DNA of 5,945 nucleotides from contig JAUZPT010000193.1 of the NCBI GenBank assembly GCA_030705745.1, forward strand, positions 1-5,945, read 5' to 3'. The notes beneath the pieces are model-generated. The model ran no database searches and was not told where the DNA came from. It was given only the letters and a program-made list of their open reading frames with translations. Of the stretch, positions 1 to 5,403 are shown in pieces. The translations under genes and the position numbers were made by a program. This DNA comes from Bacillota bacterium (GTDB lineage Bacteria; Bacillota; Bacilli; Bacillales; Cytobacillaceae). Every line of letters starts with the position of its first letter. The first letter of the stretch is position 1.

Positions 1-100
1 GACGTTTTTTCTTCGGGAAATAATCACTTTCATTTTCAGCACAAATAACGAGCTTGATTTAAAATAAGTGGATAGTTTGATGAGAATATATAGAAAATAA

Positions 101-131
101 CCTCACATAGAACTACTGAAATCATGTGAGG
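101..131 (+). promoter_or_regulatory. Hairpin that covers the ribosome binding site of the serine hydrolase gene
   Basis: CCTCACAT (101-108) is a perfect 8-bp complement of ATGTGAGG (124-131), with a 15-nt loop. The downstream arm contains GTGAGG, the only Shine-Dalgarno-like sequence before the start codons at 136 and 139, so in the mRNA the ribosome binding site would be base-paired. No T-tract follows, so it is not a terminator. Pairing is seen in the sequence; control of translation is inferred. I found no convincing SigA -35/-10 pair in 1-100. Confidence 0.45.
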
Positions 132-135
132 ATGG

Positions 136-1230
136 ATGATGAGGTTGCGTACTCAGAAATTTAAATTTCTTAGTTTTTCAGGAATTGCATCGCTTATTCT
201 ATTAAGCATATTAACCAGCTGTGAGAGCAAGTCGAAAGATGAAAAGACGCCCGAGATGACCCATGTAGCTGCGGAAGAACAAATAATCGAGAATAATGAA
301 GCAAGAAAAATAAAGAATTATATGGAAGGAAATGAACTGAACGGAAGTGTTTTTGTCTCAGTTGCCAATACTCCAATTTTTAAAGGGGGCTTCGGTTATG
401 CTGATTTTGAAAAAAGAACAAAAAACACGGTAAAGACAACTTTTCCGATTGCATCCTTAACCAAAATGGTTGTTGCCGCAAGTTTTTTGCAAATGAAAGA
501 AAAAGGATTGCTTAATCTAAATGATCCAATCGGGAAATACATTATAGGATTTCCAAATGGACAAAATATTAAGCTCATTCATTTATTAACCAATACGTCC
601 GGGATTACTTCGCCGAGTTGGAGTGGAATATCTGTTATTCCAAAGGATATAGTCAATGAAATCAAGAAGAGCCCTATAATTTTTCAAGCAGGTGCCAATT
701 GGAATTATCAAGATGCAAATTATATATTACTCAGTTACATTTTAGAAAAGGTTTCTGGTATATCTCTCCATGAATATATTAAAAAAAATATTTTTTCAAT
801 AGCGGAAATGAAAAGTTCAGGATTTATAACACGCAAAAATACTTTCCCGTATGCTGCAAAGGGTTATTTTAAGGTTCAAAACCATTTCGAGCCAATCGGG
901 AAATTAAATATTCACTTGCTGTATGGAGCGGGGGATATGTATTCAACCGTTGAAGATATTAACAAATTTGATACGGCATTGATGGAATGTAGGTTTTTTT
1001 CTAAGAAATCCCTGGATGAAATGATGGTGCCTCGTTCAAAATCTCATTATGGACTTGGGATATATATTTATAATGATTATTTATTTAGCCGTGGAACACT
1101 TGGCGGTTGGAATGCCGTTCATGTTTATTTTAAGGACAAAACAAATGTGGTGCTACTCCTCAATGCACGAAGTCGCAAAATGGATATTTTAAAGAATGCA
1201 AAAGAGATTCATCAACTTATAAAGAAGTGA
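136..1230 (+). CDS. Serine hydrolase lipoprotein, beta-lactamase/PBP-like fold
   Basis: Probable secreted, membrane-anchored hydrolase of the class C beta-lactamase/penicillin-binding-protein-like family (Beta-lactamase, PF00144 type); the substrate is unknown. A basic N-terminus and hydrophobic core lead to a lipobox LTSC with the lipidation cysteine at residue 29, followed by a charged linker to about residue 55. Family landmarks follow: SLTK at 107-110 (nucleophile S107, base K110), HLLTNTSGI at 149-157, YQD at 191-193 in the YxN position, and GAGDMYSTVEDINKF at 264-278. The third motif is degenerate: RGT (319-321) stands where HxG or KTG is expected, followed by GGWN. Length (364 aa) is normal for the family. 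Two adjacent ATGs (136 and 139) are possible starts; the second sits at better spacing (7 nt) from GTGAGG at 126-131. It is flanked by a terminator and appears monocistronic. The family call is firm; beta-lactam resistance should not be assumed. Confidence 0.9.
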   Translation: MMRLRTQKFKFLSFSGIASLILLSILTSCESKSKDEKTPEMTHVAAEEQIIENNEARKIKNYMEGNELNGSVFVSVANTPIFKGGFGYADFEKRTKNTVKTTFPIASLTKMVVAASFLQMKEKGLLNLNDPIGKYIIGFPNGQNIKLIHLLTNTSGITSPSWSGISVIPKDIVNEIKKSPIIFQAGANWNYQDANYILLSYILEKVSGISLHEYIKKNIFSIAEMKSSGFITRKNTFPYAAKGYFKVQNHFEPIGKLNIHLLYGAGDMYSTVEDINKFDTALMECRFFSKKSLDEMMVPRSKSHYGLGIYIYNDYLFSRGTLGGWNAVHVYFKDKTNVVLLLNARSRKMDILKNAKEIHQLIKK

Positions 1231-1251
1231 CTAAAGGACCGTATAAATAAA

Positions 1252-1274
1252 AAAAACGCCAGAGCGGCGTTTTT
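1252..1274. terminator. Rho-independent terminator after the serine hydrolase gene
   Basis: AAAAACGCC (1252-1260) pairs perfectly with GGCGTTTTT (1266-1274) around a 5-nt loop, 21 nt after the stop codon. The GC core is only 4 bp but is flanked by A and T tracts, so it could stop transcription in either direction. It separates this gene from helD. Confidence 0.8.
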
Positions 1275-1309
1275 GTATTATGTAAGATGGAAATTGAACA
1301 TAAACTTAC

Positions 1310-1338
1310 TTGAAAACCATGAATAGGCATGGTAAAAT
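1310..1338 (+). promoter_or_regulatory. SigA promoter of helD with extended -10
   Basis: The -35 element is TTGAAA (1310-1315) and the -10 is TAAAAT (1333-1338), with the ideal 17-bp spacer. TGG directly before the -10 (1330-1332) supplies the extended TGn element. Transcription should begin near 1345, leaving a leader of about 115 nt before the helD start at 1460. The spacer contains a perfect palindrome, listed separately. Confidence 0.75.
1316..1333. promoter_or_regulatory. Candidate operator palindrome inside the helD promoter
   Basis: ACCATG (1316-1321) and CATGGT (1328-1333) form a perfect inverted repeat with a 6-bp centre (AATAGG). It fills the spacer between -35 and -10 and its last base is the first base of the -10. 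This geometry suits a dimeric repressor that would block RNA polymerase. I cannot name a regulator with this site, and 12 matched bases in AT-rich DNA could be accidental. Confidence 0.4.
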
Positions 1339-1413
1339 AAAAAAATGCATTTATCAACACATTTAAAAGAAATTATTATATTTCCATATTAACATTAACA
1401 CATAAGAAAGAAA

Positions 1414-1463
1414 ATGTCAAATAAAATAAAATGAGCAATTTTTTGGGGAGAGTGAAAAGATGA
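1414..1463 (+). other. Two overlapping mini-ORFs in the helD leader (doubtful)
   Basis: ATG at 1414 opens a 6-codon ORF (MSNKIK) whose TGA overlaps the ATG at 1431 as ATGA. That second ORF (MSNFLGRVKR, 10 codons) ends in a TGA that overlaps the helD start at 1460, again as ATGA. Such overlaps permit translational coupling. Neither mini-ORF has a clear Shine-Dalgarno; the first has only a weak AGAAAG upstream. helD has its own GGGGAGAG (1445-1452), so coupling is not required. This may be coincidence. Confidence 0.2.
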
Positions 1464-3787
1464 AAGATATCAACAATGAGGATTGGGAAAATGAGCAGAA
1501 ACGCGTAAATTTTGTAGTAAGGGAAATTATCACAAAGGCAAATAAGCTGAAAAAAAATGCCGGAAAAGTGCGTTCTGATGCACTGGAAATCAGAGAAACA
1601 TTCTGGCAGGATGTAACGGCCAATTTTGATGAACCTGATGACATAGTCGAAACCTTTACAAGCATTAAACAGCAAGCGGAATTATTGTCTGAAAGGGAGA
1701 GGACGAATACTCAGCTTGGTGCGCAAATTAAAACCTTGGCACGATTAAAAGAAAATCCTTATTTTGGACGAATAGATTTTTATGAAACTGGGGAAGAGGC
1801 GGCAGATACCATCTATCTTGGGATCGCATCTTTCTTGGACCAAAAAGATGAAAATTTTTTGATTTATGATTGGAGAGCACCCATTTCCAGCCTTTATTAC
1901 GATTATCAACCGGGTCCTGCCCGATACAATACACCCGAAGGAATTATTGAAGGTCATTTGGATCTGAAAAGGCAATTTATTATACGGAATTCAAATATTA
2001 AGGGGATGTTTGAAACGGGTGTTACGATTGGTGACGAAATGCTTCAGGAGGTTTTGGGAAACAATGCTAGCACGCAAATGAAAAGCATAGTTGCAACCAT
2101 TCAAAAGGAACAAAATGCGATCATTAGAAATGATCACAGTAAAATAATCGTCGTTAAAGGTGTCGCTGGCAGTGGGAAAACATCTGCTGCTCTCCAACGG
2201 GTCGCTTATTTGCTATATCGTAATCGTGGATTAATAACTTCCGAAAATATTATGTTATTTTCTCCAAATCCTCTTTTTAACAGCTATGTTGCGACTGTTT
2301 TACCTGAGTTGGGCGAAGAAAATATGCAGCAAACTACCTTTCAAGAATATTTGTCCTCTCGTATTGGGAAGGAATTCAACGTAGAAGATCCGTTTATTCA
2401 AATGGAATACTTGCTGACTCATGACAATCAGGAACACTATAAAACGAGGATAAGTGGTATACGTTTTAAAGCTGGAAATGAATTTATTTCATTAATGGAT
2501 TGTTATGTGGAAGAACTTTCGGAATGTGGCCTTATTTTTCGGGACATAGTTTTTCGGGGGGACATCATAATTTCAAAGGACGAAATAAATAACTACTTTT
2601 ATTCTTTAGAAAGAAACCACTCTATTCCAAATCGAATGGAGCTTGTTAAAGATTGGCTTTTAAAAGAAATGAAAAAGCAAATGCGCCAGGAAATGTCAAA
2701 GAGTTGGGTGGAAGACGAAATTCAGTTTCTTGAAAAAGAGGATTATATGGAAGCGTTCAAACAGCTTGAAGAAAAGCTTTCTTTTACTGAGAACTCGTTT
2801 AATGATTTTGAACAAGAACAAAAGCTTCTTGCCCGGATGGTTGTAAAGGAAAAATTCAAGCCCCTATTTACTAAAATTAAAAAGCTTAAATTTTTAGATT
2901 TACACAAGCTCTATATGTGTTTGTTTGAAAAACCTTTTGCCAGAGTGGAAACTTTCCCAAAAGAATGGGATCGAATATGTGCCCAAACTCTTGAGACTTT
3001 GGCCAAAAAAATCATACAATACGAAGATGTGACGCCATTAGCTTATTTACAGGATATGATAGAAGGTAGCAAGGCGAAAACCGGTGTGCGTCATATTTTT
3101 ATCGATGAGGCACAGGACTATACACCTTTCCAATTCGCATTTATTCAAAAATTGTATCCATATAGCAAAATGACTTTGCTGGGAGATTATAATCAGGCGA
3201 TTTATTCAGGTGCAACCGGATCGGCAACAGTGTTAAGCGATAAGGAGTTTAATGGCGATGAAACAGAAATCTATGAGTTAATGAGGACATACCGTTCAAC
3301 AAAACCAATTGTCGAATTTACCAAGGCTTTCCTTCCCGAAGGAGATAAAATTGAACCATTTAATCGAAATGGTGAGAAGCCACAGCTTTTGATTGTTCCC
3401 CCAGTCAGTCTTGATGAAAGTGTTATAAGGAAATTGACGGCTCTTCAGGAATTAGGACATAAAACTATCGCCGTTATTTGTAAAACAGCAAAAGAGAGCA
3501 AAACGGCGTTTGAGGCTATTAAAGGAAGCGTGCCGTGTCGGCTGATTGAAAAAGGTACTCTTTCATATGAAAGAGGAATTTCCGTTATTCCCTCTTATTT
3601 AGCAAAAGGCATTGAGTTTGATGCGGTCATTCTTTATGACATAACACAATACAAGGATGAAAGTGAAAGAAAACTTTTTTATACTGCATGTACACGTGCC
3701 ATGCATGAATTGCATCTATTTGCCCCTGGAACCATCAGTCCATTATTGAGAAATGTAGATGAAACGCTGTATGAAGTTGTTAAATAA
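1460..3787 (+). CDS. helD: RNA polymerase recycling motor HelD (UvrD-like ATPase)
   Basis: HelD binds RNA polymerase, inserts into the primary and secondary channels and uses ATP to release stalled complexes from DNA, in partnership with the delta subunit in Bacillus subtilis. The 775 aa length is almost exactly that of the B. subtilis protein (yvgS product). Domains in order: an N-terminal coiled-coil arm (about 1-95) that enters the secondary channel; the HelD-typical block YDWRAPISSLYYDY (136-149); Q motif near Q218; Walker A GVAGSGKT (234-241); a large helical HelD-specific insertion (about 290-540); Walker B IDEAQD (548-553); motif III LLGDYNQ (573-579); YRS (611-613); motif V AKGIEFD (715-721); motif VI YTACTRA (741-747). 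All ATPase motifs are intact. The start at 1460 follows GGGGAGAG (1445-1452) at good spacing. Some HelD proteins lower rifampicin sensitivity; that is family knowledge and not shown here. Confidence 0.95.
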   Translation: MKDINNEDWENEQKRVNFVVREIITKANKLKKNAGKVRSDALEIRETFWQDVTANFDEPDDIVETFTSIKQQAELLSERERTNTQLGAQIKTLARLKENPYFGRIDFYETGEEAADTIYLGIASFLDQKDENFLIYDWRAPISSLYYDYQPGPARYNTPEGIIEGHLDLKRQFIIRNSNIKGMFETGVTIGDEMLQEVLGNNASTQMKSIVATIQKEQNAIIRNDHSKIIVVKGVAGSGKTSAALQRVAYLLYRNRGLITSENIMLFSPNPLFNSYVATVLPELGEENMQQTTFQEYLSSRIGKEFNVEDPFIQMEYLLTHDNQEHYKTRISGIRFKAGNEFISLMDCYVEELSECGLIFRDIVFRGDIIISKDEINNYFYSLERNHSIPNRMELVKDWLLKEMKKQMRQEMSKSWVEDEIQFLEKEDYMEAFKQLEEKLSFTENSFNDFEQEQKLLARMVVKEKFKPLFTKIKKLKFLDLHKLYMCLFEKPFARVETFPKEWDRICAQTLETLAKKIIQYEDVTPLAYLQDMIEGSKAKTGVRHIFIDEAQDYTPFQFAFIQKLYPYSKMTLLGDYNQAIYSGATGSATVLSDKEFNGDETEIYELMRTYRSTKPIVEFTKAFLPEGDKIEPFNRNGEKPQLLIVPPVSLDESVIRKLTALQELGHKTIAVICKTAKESKTAFEAIKGSVPCRLIEKGTLSYERGISVIPSYLAKGIEFDAVILYDITQYKDESERKLFYTACTRAMHELHLFAPGTISPLLRNVDETLYEVVK

Positions 3788-3788
3788 G

Positions 3789-3826
3789 AAAAAAAGGAGC
3801 AAACCGTGGGGTTTGCTCCTTTTTTT
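3789..3826. terminator. Strong bidirectional terminator shared by helD and the convergent small gene
   Basis: A perfect 17-bp stem pairs 3789-3805 with 3810-3826 around a GTGG loop. The GC-rich core GGAGCAAACC is flanked by seven A on one side and seven T on the other, so the structure is equally good on both strands. It begins 1 nt after the helD stop codon. Read from the right, it closes the minus-strand small transcription unit that ends at 3868. Confidence 0.93.
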
Positions 3827-3867
3827 CATCTCTTAGGGATATGAAAGGTAACTAAATGCATGGGGCC

Positions 3868-3981
3868 TTATCGATCTAAAGTATATCGATTCAGTACCAA
3901 CGTTCCAATGGAACGTGCTGCAAATGTCCCTTCCCCATTTGCAATGCCGAAAACTAACCTTTGAGTCGCTGTTAACTCCAT
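3868..3981 (-). CDS. Putative SigB-controlled small protein, 37 aa, unknown function
   Basis: A minus-strand ORF runs from ATG at 3981-3979 to TAA at 3870-3868. The product begins MELTATQRLV, has NGEGTFAARS in the middle (residues 15-24) and ends NRYTLDR. It has no clear membrane helix, signal peptide or cysteine, and I do not recognise the family. Support comes from context. AGGAGG lies at 3999-3994, 12 nt before the ATG (slightly long). A near-consensus SigB promoter lies at 4051-4027, predicting a leader of about 38 nt. The symmetrical helD terminator closes the unit, giving a transcript of about 230 nt. There is no in-frame alternative start between the ribosome binding site and the ATG. 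Two adjacent 7-bp hairpins lie inside the ORF, so the transcript could instead be a regulatory RNA or have both roles. The transcription unit is more certain than the protein. Confidence 0.6.
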   Translation of the reverse strand: MELTATQRLVFGIANGEGTFAARSIGTLVLNRYTLDR

Positions 3982-3993
3982 AGTGGACCAGTC

Positions 3994-3999
3994 CCTCCT
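3994..3999 (-). promoter_or_regulatory. Ribosome binding site of the small minus-strand gene
   Basis: Read on the minus strand, 3999 to 3994 is AGGAGG, a perfect Shine-Dalgarno core. The gap to the ATG is 12 nt, longer than usual. It contains most of the 10-bp palindrome GGACTGGTCC (3994-3985); partial folding of it could bring the two elements closer. Confidence 0.6.
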
Positions 4000-4026
4000 G
4001 TTTTGTTATGGCCTTGCCTTCTTTAT

Positions 4027-4051
4027 TTACCCGTTAAAGGAAGGTTTAAAC
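4027..4051 (-). promoter_or_regulatory. SigB-type general stress promoter of the small minus-strand gene
   Basis: On the minus strand GTTTAA (4051-4046) is followed after 13 nt by GGGTAA (4032-4027). The B. subtilis SigB consensus is GTTTAA, 12-15 nt, GGGTAT, so only the last -10 base differs. Transcription would begin near 4019, about 20 nt upstream of the AGGAGG. The match, spacing and correctly placed downstream gene together make chance unlikely. Induction by general stress (heat, salt, ethanol, energy limitation) is inferred from the sigma factor. Confidence 0.7.
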
Positions 4052-4318
4052 ATAAGTTAATTTATTTTTCGAAAAAATAGGATATATTAAAGCACATTGT
4101 AGATTCTCCCTATGTTTACTGGCGCGGAAATCAACAGGCAAATTTAACATATCCGAAAAAATAAACAATGTTTCGACACATGCGAAAAACGAAGAAAAAT
4201 ATATATCAAAAATTAAAAACAACTATTATTACCAGGTAACATAAATCACAGCTTTTTTTCAACCGAATCAATATACTTAAAAATGATCATTACATACAAA
4301 GCGAAATGGGGTTTTGCG
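4052..4318. other. AT-rich intergenic region upstream of the flavin oxidoreductase gene
   Basis: I see no convincing gene here. An 11-codon minus-strand frame (4097 to 4062, MCFNISYFFEK) has GGGAGA 7 nt upstream, but is too short to claim. A possible -10, TATACT (4272-4277), would start transcription near 4284 and leave a leader of about 35 nt before the TTG at 4319. It lacks a recognisable -35. Inverted and direct repeats at 4070-4163 are listed separately. Confidence 0.4.
4070..4163. repeat. Paired direct and inverted short repeats
   Basis: CGAAAAAATA occurs at 4070-4079 and again at 4154-4163. Next to it, GGATATATTAA (4080-4090) and TTAACATATCC (4144-4154) form an inverted repeat matching at 10 of 11 positions, 53 bp apart. 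They lie between the SigB promoter and the oxidoreductase gene. They might be regulator sites, but low-complexity AT-rich sequence produces such matches easily. Confidence 0.3.
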
Positions 4319-5284
4319 TTGAATATTCCACAATTAAAAATTGGCCATATGACTCCAAGGTTTCCAATCATGCAGGGAGGAATGGGTGTTGGCATTTCGT
4401 TGAGCAATCTTGCATCTGCAGTGGCCAATGCGGGAGGAATAGGGATAATATCAGGAACAGGCATTTCTATCGATGAAATGAGAATGCATATACGTAAAGC
4501 AAAAGAGAATATCGTGGGAAAGGGATATATTGGTGTAAACGTCCTGTTTGCCATGAATGATTTTTCAGAAAAAATGAAAGCGGCATTAGAGGAAAAGGTT
4601 GATTTTATTATCTCGGGAGCAGGTATTTCAAGGGATATGTATGCATGGGGAAAGGAATATGGCATTCCTGTGCTTTCAATTGTTTCATCTGCGAAGCTAG
4701 CTCGCCTTTCAGAAAGGCTGGGTGCTGCTGCGGTTGTCGTCGAAGGGTGTGAAGCAGGTGGACACCTTGGAACGGATCGTCCGATGTTTGATATTCTTCC
4801 GGAAGTAATCGATGCCGTTAGTATTCCTGTTATCGCTGCCGGTGGAATTTTAACCGGACATGATTTGGCAAAGGCACTGGACATGGGTGCTTCAGGTGTT
4901 CAAATGGGGACAAGATTTGTAGCAAGCGATGAATGTGATGCACCACTTTCCTTTAAGCAAAAGTATGTTGCTGCTGCAAAAGAAGATTTAATTTTAGTAA
5001 AAACAACGGTTGGACTAACTGGAAGGGCTATAAGAAATAAACTAACTGATTTAATTTCAGGTGATAATAAAATGAAAATCACCCAATGCCTTGATTGTTT
5101 AAAAAATTGCAGTTACCGTTTCTGCACGTTGGATTCCCTAAAGGTGTCACTCGCTGGCGATGTTGAAAACGGACTAGTTTTTGCAGGGGCACGAGTAAGT
5201 GAAATCAAAAGTATATTGCCTGTTAAAACCATTATTGATTCGATCATGGACGAATACGATCGTTCAATTATTCCGATCGTTTAA
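4319..5284 (+). CDS. Nitronate monooxygenase family FMN enzyme (FabK/2-nitropropane dioxygenase-like)
   Basis: An FMN-dependent TIM-barrel enzyme of the nitronate monooxygenase/enoyl-ACP reductase II superfamily (NMO, PF03060 type), likely cytosolic. Numbered from the TTG at 4319 (321 aa): IMQGGMGVG (17-25) is the N-terminal flavin-binding signature, EGCEAGGHLG (142-151) carries the family's conserved histidine (H149), AAGGI (173-177) and GASGVQMGTRF (190-200) hold the FMN phosphate. A C-terminal CX2CX3CX4C cluster (C257, C260, C264, C269) is extra. Start choice: an ATG at 4283 is in frame but has no ribosome binding site, and its 12 extra residues precede the usual family N-terminus. TTG at 4319 follows GGGG (4308-4311) by 7 nt and gives MNIPQLKIG, as expected for relatives. 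True activity (nitronate oxidation, enoyl reduction or another flavin reaction) cannot be decided; no fatty-acid synthesis genes are nearby. Confidence 0.88.
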   Translation: MNIPQLKIGHMTPRFPIMQGGMGVGISLSNLASAVANAGGIGIISGTGISIDEMRMHIRKAKENIVGKGYIGVNVLFAMNDFSEKMKAALEEKVDFIISGAGISRDMYAWGKEYGIPVLSIVSSAKLARLSERLGAAAVVVEGCEAGGHLGTDRPMFDILPEVIDAVSIPVIAAGGILTGHDLAKALDMGASGVQMGTRFVASDECDAPLSFKQKYVAAAKEDLILVKTTVGLTGRAIRNKLTDLISGDNKMKITQCLDCLKNCSYRFCTLDSLKVSLAGDVENGLVFAGARVSEIKSILPVKTIIDSIMDEYDRSIIPIV

Positions 5285-5296
5285 TATCGAAAAGAG

Positions 5297-5321
5297 GAGC
5301 CAATCATATTTAGATTGGCTC
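5297..5321 (+). terminator. Terminator after the flavin oxidoreductase gene
   Basis: GAGCCAATC (5297-5305) pairs perfectly with GATTGGCTC (5313-5321) around a 7-nt loop, 12 nt after the stop codon. Weak G-U/A-U pairs can extend the base. The following tract is only TTTGCATTT, so termination may be incomplete and some readthrough into the next gene is possible. Confidence 0.72.
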
Positions 5322-5357
5322 TTTGCATTTAAATTCGTCGTTTAGGTGGATTATTAT

Positions 5358-5363
5358 TATAAT
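5358..5363 (+). promoter_or_regulatory. Possible -10 element for the DUF6526 gene
   Basis: TATAAT at 5358-5363 is a perfect SigA -10 located 40 nt before the start at 5404. At 17-bp spacing the -35 position reads TCGTCG, a poor match, and there is no TG extension. If used, the promoter is weak or needs an activator. Confidence 0.35.
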
Positions 5364-5403
5364 GAAGATGAGTACGAATAAAAAGAAGAGGAGAGGAAAA
5401 AGA

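Noticed and set aside
1..67. Possible end of an upstream gene or start of a minus-strand gene at the left edge
   Set aside because: All three plus-strand frames reach a stop by position 67 and cannot be told apart. The minus-strand ATG at 33 has no ribosome binding site. Too little sequence is available to choose.
1376..1675. Minus-strand frames of 82-99 codons overlapping the helD start
   Set aside because: They are opposite the coding sequence for the HelD coiled-coil arm, have no recognisable domain, and run through the helD promoter leader without a ribosome binding site.
3869..3890. Repeated TATCGAT (3869-3875 and 3884-3890)
   Set aside because: The core ATCGAT is self-complementary, so direct and inverted matches are automatic. 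It lies in the last codons of the small ORF and needs no further explanation.
3908..3964. Plus-strand 18-codon frame inside the small minus-strand gene
   Set aside because: It has no ribosome binding site and no promoter; the minus strand has all the expression signals.
4062..4097. Minus-strand 11-codon ORF (MCFNISYFFEK) with GGGAGA 7 nt upstream
   Set aside because: The spacing is good, but it ends upstream of the SigB promoter, no promoter of its own is visible, and an ORF of this length occurs often by chance.
4246..4884. Open frame of 212 codons on the minus strand
   Set aside because: It lies opposite the oxidoreductase, which has clear family motifs. The translation is low-complexity (rich in S, I, P), has no domain and no ribosome binding site, and is explained as an antisense shadow.
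5323..5403. Longer N-terminus for the DUF6526 protein from ATG at 5323, 5362 or 5368
   Set aside because: The 5323 start lies next to the terminator stem and upstream of the likely -10. None has a ribosome binding site, and family conservation begins at the residue encoded at 5404.
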